Assembly: GCF_002754315.1 (NCBI RefSeq)
Contig: NZ_PEFE01000001.1
Coordinates: 744,001-808,000, forward strand
Reading direction: 5' to 3'
Source of the DNA: Flavobacterium sp. 11
GTDB taxonomy: Bacteria > Bacteroidota > Bacteroidia > Flavobacteriales > Flavobacteriaceae
Length of the DNA stretch: 64,000 bases
The translations under genes were made by a program, and so were the position numbers. Shown here piece after piece: positions 44,535-55,517 of this stretch (position 1 is the stretch's first letter; every line of letters starts with the position of its first letter). The notes below the pieces were generated by a model that searched no databases, was not told where the DNA came from, and was given only the letters and a program-made list of their open reading frames with translations.

Positions 44535-47054
44535 CTAATAAATAACTTTTTTAGAGATTTCTTTTCCATTGGCTAATATCACTTTGACTATTACTAATTG
44601 TTTATTCAAAGTAATATTTGACGTGCGGAATTCATTACTATTTACAGCTTCTTTATCAAATATTTTTCTTCCAAGTAAATCAAAGACTGTGATTCGTTTT
44701 ATACTTTCAAGTTCAGATTTTATTTTTAATTCATTTTTATCTTTAGAAATTAAAACCGAATTATCAAATTCACCAACATTTTCTATTCCTAACGTTTTTT
44801 GTGTAAAAAGTAATACAAAACGATCATTAAAAGCTCCTGCTCCAGTTGAAAAACTATAAGCTCCTTCTTTTAGATTTTTAACACTATTAGTCATTTTATC
44901 TTCGATAAAAACATCTTCAGAGGTTAGTATTCCATCCACTTGATCAATACTTATTGAGAAAGTCCCTGCAATTGTAGAACTATACCCTAATGTTACCTCA
45001 TCATTTTTATCAAATGGCAAAGCTCTACCCTGTATGGTTAAGTTTTTATCATCATTGATACTATAAAAATCAACAAACTGATTTCCATCAAAACTTTCTC
45101 CATCAAAAGCATCATCATAATCGTTAGTAGCATCAGTAACATACCCAACTAACATTTGTTTGAAAGCACCTTCTGAATTAGTTAAATTAAGCCAAACACG
45201 GTGTTTCTCAATTGCATCCTTCGTTTTTGAGCTTTTGGCAGTCCTGAAAAATTGGGAATTATTTACACCTAAAGCACCTCCAGAGATACGCATACTATTA
45301 TTAAATATGATATCTCCACCAGCTACTTTACCAGTTGCAAAAAATCCTTGACCAGCAGCAATCTTACCATTAGGTTTATTTGATTCTTGCTCTACTCCTC
45401 CTACAAAATTACCAATTCTTGTTGCAGTCCCTCCAGTTAGATTATAAGTAGCATAATCATCTGATGAATAGGCATAAACACCAGTCCCTGGGTTGCTAAC
45501 CCCAATACCCATTGCTGTATTATGCGTCCAGAAATAAAGGGTTCCATCTAAAACGGAGCTATTTGTTGTTAAAAACAAATCTGCATTTAAAGCGGACGGA
45601 TAAGGATTACCTATAAGATTCGATGTTTCTCTTCCTAAAGATGGAATAGTAACATAAACGGAGCCATTATTTGGCACCCCTTGAAAAGGAGCTTCATAAA
45701 ACCCTGGAGGTGGTATTGTCTCATAATGAGGACCTCTAATGATGTACCCAAGACCTATTGTCATTGTATTATCAGAATCCTCTTGATTCCAATCATCTAC
45801 AACTGCGTTAAATGAATAAAAAAAATCAGAAGGGGTTTTAATAGAAACATTTTTCAATATTTGTCCTGTAACTGGTGAAGACCAATAAGTATAATCTGTC
45901 TCTCTAGTTGTAGAATTGCTTCTCATATAAGTTATATTCCCTATATTAGTAGTATTATCATTAATTTGAACCAAACTAGCATTATTTTCAAATTTTAATG
46001 ACCCACCAGAAACTTTCACTTCATTATTTACTTTTAATGTATGCCCTTTATTAATGATAACATTCCCCGTAGTGACTTCGCAAGAACAAATCTCCAAATC
46101 GGCAGTAGATGAAAAATTACCATTAAACACAATTTTATCTGCACTCGTTGGATTATTCGGTAACCATGAACTTCCATTCCAGGTTTTAGTAGCTACACTA
46201 TTTACAGTTACCTCTATTGCAGTCCTAGAAGTTGTATATGTACCAGCTCCTGTACCATAAGAAGCTTCAAGGTAATATGTTGCTGTTGAAGATATAGTAG
46301 ATGAGTAAGCACTACCTGTATAAATCGGAGAACCACCGCTTGGAACTGTATACCATTTGATAGTTGCTCCGATAGATGGTGTTGCAATAGCACTTATAGA
46401 AAAACTACTTGAACCACACAGAGATGTTTTTGACATTGATGCTTTTACAGCATTATAACCCCCATTGTTTATAACATCGGTGAAAGTATATGCTGCTGCC
46501 GGACTTCCTGTTCCAGAACAATATGCTAAAACATTACCTCCAATTGAAATTTCAATATTATTATTACATATTCCATTCCCGGGTGTTGGTAGCCCACCTT
46601 CCCCTACTTGAATAGATACATTTGTAGGTAAATTCAAAGTGACTTTATTTGCAAAATTAATATTAGCATAAGGGATAAGACCTGGGGTAATTATAAGGTT
46701 TTGAGTGTTTATTGTAAAAGTACCTCCTGCATTTCCCCCACTTCCTCCATCCAAAACTAATGTACCACTAATCGTTAATGTGCCCATTGTTGCTGTTGCT
46801 AAATCACTCGTCCCCATAGTTATGGTATGTCCAGCTTGAATAATAACCGCACCAGTACCCGTAAACTGTCCAGGATATCCTTGTGGTGATGTTCCTGAAG
46901 GAATGACCCATGAAACACCATTGTAATATTGCCAACTTGCAAGTACAATCCAGTTTCCGCTAGTTACATTCGAACGATAATCACCTACATTTTGAGAAAA
47001 AACAACAGTCTGAACTAAAACTAAAAAAAGAGTCAAGAGTAATTTTTTGATCAT
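44535..47054 (-). CDS. Secreted protein with shared T9SS module
   Basis: An 839-residue protein. The ATG at 47054 gives the signal peptide MIKKLLLTLFLVLVQTVVFSQ; the longer frame is discarded. Residues about 20-185 form a Gly/Thr-rich beta domain (GHTITMGTSDLATATMGTL), about 200-280 an Ig-like region (TTSRTAIEVTVNSV), and from about 285 the module WNGSSWLPNNPTS, CSCEVTTGN, DYTYWSSPV, GNPYPSALNAD, YFWTHNT, NDRFVLLFT follows, ending in a T9SS signal. Exported; function unknown. The module is closest to that of the neighbour at 47262. Confidence 0.88.
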   Translation of the reverse strand: MIKKLLLTLFLVLVQTVVFSQNVGDYRSNVTSGNWIVLASWQYYNGVSWVIPSGTSPQGYPGQFTGTGAVIIQAGHTITMGTSDLATATMGTLTISGTLVLDGGSGGNAGGTFTINTQNLIITPGLIPYANINFANKVTLNLPTNVSIQVGEGGLPTPGNGICNNNIEISIGGNVLAYCSGTGSPAAAYTFTDVINNGGYNAVKASMSKTSLCGSSSFSISAIATPSIGATIKWYTVPSGGSPIYTGSAYSSTISSTATYYLEASYGTGAGTYTTSRTAIEVTVNSVATKTWNGSSWLPNNPTSADKIVFNGNFSSTADLEICSCEVTTGNVIINKGHTLKVNNEVKVSGGSLKFENNASLVQINDNTTNIGNITYMRSNSTTRETDYTYWSSPVTGQILKNVSIKTPSDFFYSFNAVVDDWNQEDSDNTMTIGLGYIIRGPHYETIPPPGFYEAPFQGVPNNGSVYVTIPSLGRETSNLIGNPYPSALNADLFLTTNSSVLDGTLYFWTHNTAMGIGVSNPGTGVYAYSSDDYATYNLTGGTATRIGNFVGGVEQESNKPNGKIAAGQGFFATGKVAGGDIIFNNSMRISGGALGVNNSQFFRTAKSSKTKDAIEKHRVWLNLTNSEGAFKQMLVGYVTDATNDYDDAFDGESFDGNQFVDFYSINDDKNLTIQGRALPFDKNDEVTLGYSSTIAGTFSISIDQVDGILTSEDVFIEDKMTNSVKNLKEGAYSFSTGAGAFNDRFVLLFTQKTLGIENVGEFDNSVLISKDKNELKIKSELESIKRITVFDLLGRKIFDKEAVNSNEFRTSNITLNKQLVIVKVILANGKEISKKVIY

Positions 47055-47261
47055 GCTTTTGTATATTTTTTTTATAAATTCGATTTTAAATCTGCTTCTT
47101 TTCAAAAGAAAAAACCTACGTTAAATTCAAATTAAAAAAAACAAATCCACTTCACATAATAAAATCGTCGACATGCATTTATATTCGTTAAAAAGCTGTT
47201 TTACAAAATCTTAAAAACCACCAACTGTAACAAATTATTTAAAATTATACTTTAAGCTATT

Positions 47262-50200
47262 TTAAAATATAACTTTTTTAGAAACCATTTGACCATTTTG
47301 CAATACAATTTTTACAATTAAAGCTTGCTCACTTGAAGACAAATTGGGTATTACATGTTCACTATTCCCAACGTTTATCTTTTTATATAGTTGTTTTCCA
47401 ATTAGGTCAAAAATTAAAACCTTATCAATTGTTTCATCTGAAGAGTCTATTTTTATCTGTTTATTTTTGACAGAAATTACAACTTTATCATCAGCTGCTT
47501 CAAAATCTCCTGTCCCTAAAGTTTTATCTATATAACGCAAAACAAAACGATCATTAAACGTTCCCGCTTGTGTTGTAAAATCATACGATGAGGCTTTTAA
47601 ATCATGTACCACATTCAACAGCTTGTCTTCAATATAGACCTTTTGAGATTGCATCATTCCATCTACTTCATCAATGCCAATACTAAAATTCCCTATCGCG
47701 ACAGATCTATATCCTAGAGAAACTTCATCATTTTCATCAAATGGTAAAGCCCTCCCTTGAATCACAAATTTTTTATTTTGATTTACGCTGTAAAAATCCA
47801 TAAATTCATTTCCATCAAAAGTTTCACCATCGTAGCCATTATCGTAGTCATTAGTAGTTCCGGTAATATATCCCACTAACAATTGTTTGAAAGCACCTTC
47901 TGTATTAGTTAGATTTAGCCATACTCTGTTTTTCTCAATGGCACTTGTCGTTTTTGATTTGGTGCTATTTGTCTTGAAAATCTGAGAGTTATTCCCTGTA
48001 ATTCCTCCAACACCAACTCTCATACTATTATTAAATACAATTTCATTTGTACCTAAAATCGTTGTATTACTTGTAGCAAAAAAACCTTGTCCTGCCCCTA
48101 TCTTACCAGTTGGTTTGTTAGGATTACTTAGTGTCTTATCAGGGTCGCTATCAGCAACTGTTCCAACACCTCCAGTTAAGTTATAGGAAGCATAATCATC
48201 TCCAGAATAAGCATAAACACCAGTTCCGGGATTAACAACCCCAATTCCAATTTTTGTGCTGTGCGTCCAGAAATAAAGTGTTCCATCTATGACACCTGCG
48301 TTATCAGTCAAAAATTTATCTGCATCTAATGCCGAGGGATATGGATTTCCGATAAGATATGATTTAAAAGGATATATTCCTGTGATAGGATAGCGTCCAT
48401 TATTAGGCTTACCAGCAAATGTCACTTCCAACAGAGTCAAAGGACTTACTGATATTGGCCCAGGACCTCTAATACTATACCCTTTCCCCACAATCATCGG
48501 ACTTGCCACCGACTCACTTTTCCAATCTTCAGAGCCTGCAGTAACTTCGTAAGAATAAAATATACTACCCACAAGACTAGAAGGATTATACGAAATTCCT
48601 CCAGTACCTCCTAAATTTAAAGGCGATACAGGTGAAGACCAATACGTGTAATCGGTATTGCGTACTCCCGTATTTGTGAGTCTTTTGTATATTATATTTC
48701 CCGCATTGACAGCGGCATCATTAATTTGAACCAAGCTAGCCTTATTCTCAAAAGTCAAAGTTCCTCCTCCTACTACTTCCACTTCGTTTGTAATGGCGAG
48801 TGTACGATTTGATCTGATGATAACAGTTGCGCTTCCGGTAACTTTACAAGAACAGCCTACTAAATCTACATCTTGATTAAAATTTCCTGCAAAAACAATT
48901 TTTTGTGTGCTTGTTGGAACTAATCCAGTTGACCATGTAGTTCCATTCCATATATCAGTTAAAACGGGATTTATCACCACATTATCTGAAGCTAAAGATG
49001 TGCAAGTAGCATTTGAAACCGTAAAAGTATACGTTCCAGGAGCCAATCCTGAAATTGTAGTTGAACTCCCTGTCCCTGTAGTTATTGCCGATGATGTTCC
49101 GCTTCTTGTTAAAGTCCATATTCCAGTTGACGGCAAACTATTCAAAGTAACGCTTCCCGTAGCGGAAACACAATCAGGAGGAATAATATCCGCTGACAAA
49201 AATGTTGGCGCAGTTGGTAATTCAATTACAGTAAAAGAAGTTGGGCTAGTTGCAGTCCCTACAGGTGTAGCTACAGTAATTGTACCAGTAGTTGCAGTTG
49301 AAGGCAACATAGCAGTGATTTGTGTATTGCTATTTATAGAATAAGTTGCTAAAACCCCATTAAAACTCACCGCAGTAGCACCGGTAAAATTTGTCCCAGT
49401 TATCACTATGGAAGCCCCAGAAGAAACGCAAGAACTGGTAGGAGTAAAATTGGTTATAGTTGGCAATACTGTTACTGTCACTACTGAAGAAGTCCCTGAA
49501 CAACCCGTAATAGAATTTATAGCAGTAGCTGTGTAACTAGTTGTTTGTGTAGGATTGGCTATAATACTAGCATTAGACGCAGAAGAAGTTCCTGCTCCAG
49601 ATGGCATTCCTGCAGTTCCAGATGGAAGAGCTGTCCAACTGTAAGTGTAAGCAATTGTTTTATTACCCGAAATGGTAACATTATCAATTGCCCAAAACCA
49701 ATCAAATTGCGCATCATATTTAAAACGTACATATAAACTCGATTGATTGATATAGGCATCAAGATTAATTGTTGTCTTTAAAAAATTATTTTCAGCACCT
49801 TGAGTAGTTGTTGTATTAGATAAAGTTACCCAAGAACTACCGTTAGTTGAAACTTCTACTCTAGCATAATCTGTATTGTCGAAATCAAGATTATATTGGT
49901 AGAATTCTAACGAAAGACTAGTATATCCTGATGAATTCATGGCAGGCGATTGCAATATAGTAGCAGTTACTCCCCCACTCTGATCAGCACTATTAGATAA
50001 ATAAAACTGACTGTTATCGTTTGAATGAAATGTTCTTACTGGATATCCCCCACCGTAATTGTAAACATACCCATCCTGTCTTAATTTCCAAGCGGCATCT
50101 GCAACCGTTCCTCCTGTTGAATTATTAATTTTAGTCCAAAAATTTGTTGTATCATTAAAGCCTTCACTTAATAAAATGGCATTTTGAGCCGTGGGAGATG

Positions 50201-51146
50201 AAGATGCCGTTAAATTTACATTATCGCCACTATTAATTGAAGAAGAACTAGCAGCAGCAGTAACAGTAGGAGATAAATTGACCATAACAGGATAGTTTAC
50301 AGAAACCATTCCATTACCACAAGTATTCGTGCCCTGAACGTTAATAGCGCCAGAACTTGAAATTGAAGAGAAATTAACCATTATTGACCTAGTATTCATT
50401 CCAGAAACTATCGAAGCACCTAATGGCAAAGTCCAAACATATCCAGTTGCATTTGTTATAGCAGGAACTGAATAAGCGACATTATTTTGCCCTTGACATA
50501 CAACTGACACTCCACTAATTGCACTCGCTGCAACTGGTTTGATACAAGTAGTTCCACTAATAACAACATTTCTAATCCTTAATTCACGATTAGCAGCATC
50601 GGATTCCCATCCGTAAATTCTAACTGACAGAGTTGTATTATCAACATTTATATTAACTGTATTGTTATTTGTGTTTGGGAGTGTGCTACTTGAGCTGAAA
50701 GGCACTGCAATTGCAGTTGAAGTTAAAAAATCATCCGTAGAATAATAGGCTTGCACTTGCCAATTCCCATTTGATATACTATGTTCAAAATTAATTGCTG
50801 TAACATTAAAAATAGTGTTACTATTAGGAGTTACTTCAAATTCGTAGTATTCATCTGTTCTTAAACTATTGGCATCATTTGACCAACTAACAGTACTAAC
50901 ACCTATCCCGTTATTATAATTAATACTGTTAAGCCCAGCACCTATAGCTACTGAGGTTCCAGTTACATTTCCAGAATTTGTAGAATTTCCATTAGCAGTT
51001 AGAGCCCAAGTACTTGATGCAACTTGAGCAATCATGTTATTCCCGAACAAGAAAACAATTAGAACTATCAATAGCAAACGAAATGGGACAACGGATTTTA
51101 TTAGCGATAATAAACTTATTTTAGAGTCTGAGTAATTTTTATTCAT
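47262..51146 (-). CDS. Large secreted IPT/TIG protein with shared T9SS module
   Basis: A 1294-residue protein with a long signal region (LLLIVLIVFLFGNNMIAQ). After an N-terminal beta domain come a PKD-like region (ASAISGVSVVCQGQNNVAYSV), a MAM-like or jelly-roll domain (about 330-500, SEGFNDTTNFWTKINN, FWAIDNVTISG), an IPT/TIG domain (about 565-645, ITNFTPTSSCVSSGASIVITGTNF), a further beta domain, and from about 740 the shared module with YTYWSSPVSP, GNPYPSALDAD and YFWTHST, ending in a T9SS signal. It is likely a surface protein in adhesion or matrix roles; the function is inferred. Confidence 0.88.
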   Translation of the reverse strand: MNKNYSDSKISLLSLIKSVVPFRLLLIVLIVFLFGNNMIAQVASSTWALTANGNSTNSGNVTGTSVAIGAGLNSINYNNGIGVSTVSWSNDANSLRTDEYYEFEVTPNSNTIFNVTAINFEHSISNGNWQVQAYYSTDDFLTSTAIAVPFSSSSTLPNTNNNTVNINVDNTTLSVRIYGWESDAANRELRIRNVVISGTTCIKPVAASAISGVSVVCQGQNNVAYSVPAITNATGYVWTLPLGASIVSGMNTRSIMVNFSSISSSGAINVQGTNTCGNGMVSVNYPVMVNLSPTVTAAASSSSINSGDNVNLTASSSPTAQNAILLSEGFNDTTNFWTKINNSTGGTVADAAWKLRQDGYVYNYGGGYPVRTFHSNDNSQFYLSNSADQSGGVTATILQSPAMNSSGYTSLSLEFYQYNLDFDNTDYARVEVSTNGSSWVTLSNTTTTQGAENNFLKTTINLDAYINQSSLYVRFKYDAQFDWFWAIDNVTISGNKTIAYTYSWTALPSGTAGMPSGAGTSSASNASIIANPTQTTSYTATAINSITGCSGTSSVVTVTVLPTITNFTPTSSCVSSGASIVITGTNFTGATAVSFNGVLATYSINSNTQITAMLPSTATTGTITVATPVGTATSPTSFTVIELPTAPTFLSADIIPPDCVSATGSVTLNSLPSTGIWTLTRSGTSSAITTGTGSSTTISGLAPGTYTFTVSNATCTSLASDNVVINPVLTDIWNGTTWSTGLVPTSTQKIVFAGNFNQDVDLVGCSCKVTGSATVIIRSNRTLAITNEVEVVGGGTLTFENKASLVQINDAAVNAGNIIYKRLTNTGVRNTDYTYWSSPVSPLNLGGTGGISYNPSSLVGSIFYSYEVTAGSEDWKSESVASPMIVGKGYSIRGPGPISVSPLTLLEVTFAGKPNNGRYPITGIYPFKSYLIGNPYPSALDADKFLTDNAGVIDGTLYFWTHSTKIGIGVVNPGTGVYAYSGDDYASYNLTGGVGTVADSDPDKTLSNPNKPTGKIGAGQGFFATSNTTILGTNEIVFNNSMRVGVGGITGNNSQIFKTNSTKSKTTSAIEKNRVWLNLTNTEGAFKQLLVGYITGTTNDYDNGYDGETFDGNEFMDFYSVNQNKKFVIQGRALPFDENDEVSLGYRSVAIGNFSIGIDEVDGMMQSQKVYIEDKLLNVVHDLKASSYDFTTQAGTFNDRFVLRYIDKTLGTGDFEAADDKVVISVKNKQIKIDSSDETIDKVLIFDLIGKQLYKKINVGNSEHVIPNLSSSEQALIVKIVLQNGQMVSKKVIF

Positions 51147-51490
51147 ATGGTATTATTTGTAAATTCATTTGTTTTAAATACGGCATTAAAGAACCATATT
51201 TCAGTGTGTGTGTTTATCGAAAAAATCAGTTTGTACAATATCAATTACTTTTTCAAATCAAATGAAATTTCACCGACCATCAGTTAAAATAATCGACGTA
51301 ATACATGTTTGCATTTATAAAGAAAGAAAAATATCAAAAACAAAGCATTTTCAATTTCAATAGCCACAAAGACAAACTTTTGTCATTTTAATTGTAATAC
51401 TCTTGCTCAAAAAAATTATATTTTTAATGCGCAATTAACGACCATTATAATTAATTTCGCTTAATTACTAAAATCAAGAAACCACCACGA
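51147..51490. other. Divergent intergenic region before recX
   Basis: This 344-bp region should hold the promoters of the minus-strand IPT/TIG gene and of recX. No perfect TAnnTTTG element or RNA structure stands out; TAATTTCG near 51452 is one mismatch from the consensus for recX. Confidence 0.4.
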
Positions 51491-51961
51491 ATGAACCCAG
51501 TTTTTTCCATAAAAGAAGCCATCCATAAAATAGAGCATTATTGCGCCTATCAAGAACGCTGTCACGAAGAAGTAGTACAAAAACTGAAAAGTATGAAAAT
51601 GGATACTGATGAAATTGACACGATTATGGTGCATCTTATAAGTGATAATTTTCTTAATGAAGAACGTTTTGCCCAGAGTTTTGCAAGAGGAAAACACCGT
51701 ATCAAACATTGGGGGAAAATTAGGATTGTCAATGAATTAAAAGCAAAAAAAATAACACAAACTCTCATAAATATTGCCCTCAAAGAGATCTCTACTGAGG
51801 AATATTTATCCACTTTTCATACCCTTGCCGACAGAAATTGGGAATCTATAAAAGAAACGAATCTATTAAAAAAACGAAAAAAATTCTGTGACTATTTACT
51901 GCGCAGAGGATTCGAAAGCAATTTGATTTTCGAAAAAGCAAAAGAATTAGAAAATCTATAA
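51491..51961 (+). CDS. recX: Regulatory protein RecX
   Basis: A 156-residue helical protein with the three-repeat RecX pattern: IKEAIHKIEHYCAYQERCHEEVVQKL, the central DNFLNEERFAQSFARGKHRIKHWGKIRI (read in parts), and a C-terminal KFCDYLLRRGF. RecX binds the RecA filament and limits recombination. recA is not adjacent. It stands alone among the large secreted-protein genes. Confidence 0.93.
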   Translation: MNPVFSIKEAIHKIEHYCAYQERCHEEVVQKLKSMKMDTDEIDTIMVHLISDNFLNEERFAQSFARGKHRIKHWGKIRIVNELKAKKITQTLINIALKEISTEEYLSTFHTLADRNWESIKETNLLKKRKKFCDYLLRRGFESNLIFEKAKELENL

Positions 51962-52171
51962 ATCAAACAGTACTGATTGTTTTAGAAGTTCATATTAAAA
52001 CTTTTTTATCAGAAAGCAAAATACTCAAAAGGCAAAATTTTATCGTTTTTAAATTTCTTCACAAAATATTTATTATTTAAAATCCAAATGCAACTGTTTT
52101 TCGTAAGTCTAATTGCACTTGTAATTTTATTCAAAATAGAAAAGCATGTGAATTAATTTAAAAAATAGTTC

Positions 52172-55100
52172 ATGAAGAAAATTTTACTTTTATTTTTACT
52201 ATTACCTTTTATTGGAATCTCACAAGCCTTATCCGGAAACTACATCATTAAATCAACAAATGCTGCGCCTTTTAACACATTGACAAATGCAGTTACCAGA
52301 ATAAATAGTGTCGGAGCAGCTGGTCCAGTTGTTTTTTTACTTGACGATACTAGTTACAGCAATACAACCGGGGAAACGTTTCCTATTATCATTACTCAAT
52401 TCACGGGTACTAGCGCAACAAACACGCTGACCATTAAACCCAACATTGGAAAAACAGTAACAATTACCGCTACAAACAGAAACGGTTTTACAGGTGTTCC
52501 TGCAGTTATTGAGTTTAACGGAGCTGATAATATTATAATTGACGGGAACAATGCAACGGGAACAACCCGAAATCTTACTTTAATCAATAATGACGCTGTT
52601 AATTTCATAGACAGAACTGTACTTTGGGTTGCCAGTAATGGTGCTAATGGAGCAACAAATATTGATATAAGAAATACAATATTAAAATCAAACATCAGAA
52701 ATCAGCAAGCAAGGCAACTTTCAGGAATTTATTCCGGTAGCAATGAACTTGGCCTTAACAACAACATAAACATAAACAATGCTGCAACCGCAAACAATGC
52801 TACTACCAAAATCACAAATAATGAATTCATCAATGTCAGACAGGGTGTTTACATCAACAGTAGCGCAACATTAAAAACGAGTAAAACGGCTTTGGAGTCA
52901 AATATATTTGGAAGTACTATAAACACCGAAAAACCTTCCTTGCCTATTTACATGATTAATACTAATGATTTCACCATAACAAATAACGTAATCAATGGGG
53001 TTTTGAATGACAACACTGGAAATCCATCCATAAGCGGAATTACAATTGAAAACGGGAGTAATTATAATATCAAAAGAAATACAATATCCGATGTAATATT
53101 GACCACAAATCACATTATTCAATATGCAATCTTCATAAGTGGAACACAAACAAATGGAGTTATTTCTGAAAATAAAATAACAAACATAAAGAACACAGGA
53201 AATGGTATTATTAGAACGCTAAGTTTACAAATGAATGCCACTACTTCTGCAAACATGCTTGTTGCAAACAACTTTATTAGTGACATTACAACTACCGGAA
53301 CAACTACAAATGGTGCTTCAGGAATACAGATACAATCTGGTAGAAATATCAAATTATACCATAATTCAGTTGTCTTGAATGGAAACCAAAACAATATCTC
53401 TGCAGCATTGAATATAAATGCAGGAACAGAATTAGACATCATAAATAACATTTTCGGAAATACAAGTACTACTGGAACTGCTTATTCTGTTTATTCAACT
53501 GTTGCTGCTTCATCATTCTTGAACATCGATTATAACGATTATTATTCTGCGAGACATATCGGTTTTTTGGGCGGCAACAGAACAACATTAGCAAATTGGC
53601 AAACGGCAACTACAAAAGACCGAAATTCAATTAATGTGATTCCAACGTTTGTATCGATTGCCGATTTACATTTAAGCGGAACCAATGCAGCATTTGATGA
53701 CAAAGGAACTCCGCTAGCTATTATTCCTACTGATATTGACGAAGAATCCAGAAGTACAGTCGCTCCAGATATGGGTGCCGATGAATACAACAGATGTAAA
53801 ATTTCATCCACATGGAATGGCACTAATTGGTCAAACGGAACACCTACACTTTCCATAAAAGCAATAATAAACGGAACCTACAATACACAAATTCACGGAA
53901 ACATTACTACTTGTGAACTGACAATAAACACTGAAAAAACACTAACTATAACATCCGGAAAATTTGTAGAAGTACAGAATGATGTTACTGTGATAGGAAA
54001 TTTAATCATTGAAAATAACGGTAGTTTAATTCAAAATGATGATGATGCAAAAAGTACCGGAATTATAAATGTAATTAGAAATTCCTCATTCATGAAGCAA
54101 TACGATTATACGTATTGGTCTTCACCAGTTGCCGGTATTAAACTGTCTAATTTCAAAGAATCCTATCTATATTATTCTTTTAATGATGCAGTTGACAACT
54201 GGCAGTTCGAATCAGAGAATACCATAATGGCTCCCGGAAAAGGATATATTGCCCGTGCGCCTGAAAACGATTTGGCAACACAAATTGTATCAACAACTTT
54301 TACCGGTGTTCCTTTTACAGGTCTAATCGAACTTCCAATTGCTACAGCAGAAACAGGTTCTCTTGGGCTTATTGGAAACCCATATCCTAGTGCTTTAAAT
54401 GCGGATGCATTTCTTACAAACGCAAACAACAAAGATATTTTGGAAGGGACGCTGTATTTCTGGACACACAACACCGCTATAGCAGCAAACACTCCCAATC
54501 CAGGTTCTGGTGTTTTTGCATATTCCGGTGATGATTATGCATCATACAATTTAACGGGAAGTACTGTAACAACAAGTCCGGCACTATCTGGAAAAACTAA
54601 TAACAACAACAATAGGCCTCAAGGAAATATAGCTTCTGGGCAAGGTTTTTTCGCAGAAATTAAAGAAACTGCTCCAGCTACAAAAAAACTTGTTTTCAAT
54701 AACAGTATGAGAGTCAAAGGAGAGAATGGCAACACGCAATTTTTTAAAACAAAAGCTGCGAAAGGTACGTCTAACACTACTCTTGAAAAAAACAGAGTAT
54801 GGGTCAATATTACAAACGAGCAAGGAGCATACTCCGAAATGCTTTTGGGCTACATCACTGGCGCCACTAATGGTTACGACAATGGCTACGACGGAAAAAC
54901 ATTTTCTTCGGATAGTTTTGTTTCAATGTATTCCATTTTAGGTGAAGAAAATTTGTCTATTCAAGGCAGAAGCTTACCATTTGATGAAGAAGACAGCATT
55001 CCTCTTGGTTTTGAAAACACTATTGGCGGCACATTCTCAGTAGGAATTGACAGTTTTGACGGATTCTTTACCAATCAGGAAGTGTTTTTGCATGACAAAA

Positions 55101-55459
55101 AAAATGACGCTACAGTCAATTTAAAACAAGGTCGCTACACTTTTACAACCGAAAAAGGAACTTTTAACGACCGTTTTGAATTGAAATTTAAAGACAAAAC
55201 CTTAGGAGTAGAAAATCCTGAATTAGTCCAAAACGGAATAGTTGTGTTTAAAAATGGAAGTCAAATTCAACTTGTTTCGGAAGAGAAAAACATTCAAGAC
55301 ATTACAATTTATAACATATTGGGTAAATCTATTTATCAGAAAAAAAACATTAACACTTTGGAGCATACAACTAATGGAATCCAAACTCAAAAACAGCTTG
55401 TTATCGTTAAAATAAAAACAGAAGACGGTTTAGAAATCACAAAAAAAATGATGCTGTAA
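52172..55459 (+). CDS. Secreted beta-helix protein with shared T9SS module
   Basis: A 1095-residue protein with signal peptide MKKILLLFLLLPFIGISQA. Residues about 20-540 are a right-handed parallel beta-helix, seen as repeated short N-rich turns (NNIIIDGNNATGT, NITNNVINGV, NYNIKRNTI) and ending DIDEESRSTVAPDMGADEYNR. From about 545 the shared module follows: WNGTNWSNGTP, YDYTYWSSPV, GNPYPSALNAD, YFWTHNT, NDRFELKF, and a T9SS signal. The head could bind or cleave polysaccharide; no clear catalytic residues can be named. It is the only one of the four module proteins on the plus strand. Confidence 0.9.
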   Translation: MKKILLLFLLLPFIGISQALSGNYIIKSTNAAPFNTLTNAVTRINSVGAAGPVVFLLDDTSYSNTTGETFPIIITQFTGTSATNTLTIKPNIGKTVTITATNRNGFTGVPAVIEFNGADNIIIDGNNATGTTRNLTLINNDAVNFIDRTVLWVASNGANGATNIDIRNTILKSNIRNQQARQLSGIYSGSNELGLNNNININNAATANNATTKITNNEFINVRQGVYINSSATLKTSKTALESNIFGSTINTEKPSLPIYMINTNDFTITNNVINGVLNDNTGNPSISGITIENGSNYNIKRNTISDVILTTNHIIQYAIFISGTQTNGVISENKITNIKNTGNGIIRTLSLQMNATTSANMLVANNFISDITTTGTTTNGASGIQIQSGRNIKLYHNSVVLNGNQNNISAALNINAGTELDIINNIFGNTSTTGTAYSVYSTVAASSFLNIDYNDYYSARHIGFLGGNRTTLANWQTATTKDRNSINVIPTFVSIADLHLSGTNAAFDDKGTPLAIIPTDIDEESRSTVAPDMGADEYNRCKISSTWNGTNWSNGTPTLSIKAIINGTYNTQIHGNITTCELTINTEKTLTITSGKFVEVQNDVTVIGNLIIENNGSLIQNDDDAKSTGIINVIRNSSFMKQYDYTYWSSPVAGIKLSNFKESYLYYSFNDAVDNWQFESENTIMAPGKGYIARAPENDLATQIVSTTFTGVPFTGLIELPIATAETGSLGLIGNPYPSALNADAFLTNANNKDILEGTLYFWTHNTAIAANTPNPGSGVFAYSGDDYASYNLTGSTVTTSPALSGKTNNNNNRPQGNIASGQGFFAEIKETAPATKKLVFNNSMRVKGENGNTQFFKTKAAKGTSNTTLEKNRVWVNITNEQGAYSEMLLGYITGATNGYDNGYDGKTFSSDSFVSMYSILGEENLSIQGRSLPFDEEDSIPLGFENTIGGTFSVGIDSFDGFFTNQEVFLHDKKNDATVNLKQGRYTFTTEKGTFNDRFELKFKDKTLGVENPELVQNGIVVFKNGSQIQLVSEEKNIQDITIYNILGKSIYQKKNINTLEHTTNGIQTQKQLVIVKIKTEDGLEITKKMML

Positions 55460-55488
55460 CACCGCTAATTTCAACTAGTACAAAACAT

Positions 55489-55517
55489 GGCAGTCAATAA
55501 TCTGCTGGGTTTTTTTA
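55489..55517. terminator. Weak terminator between convergent genes
   Basis: GGCAG (55489-55493) can pair with CTGCT (55502-55506), followed by GGG and seven T. Short stem, so tentative. Confidence 0.35.

Noticed and set aside
52088-52156. 22-codon hydrophobic frame before the beta-helix protein gene
   Set aside because: Too short, no ribosome-binding context, and within the promoter region of the next gene.
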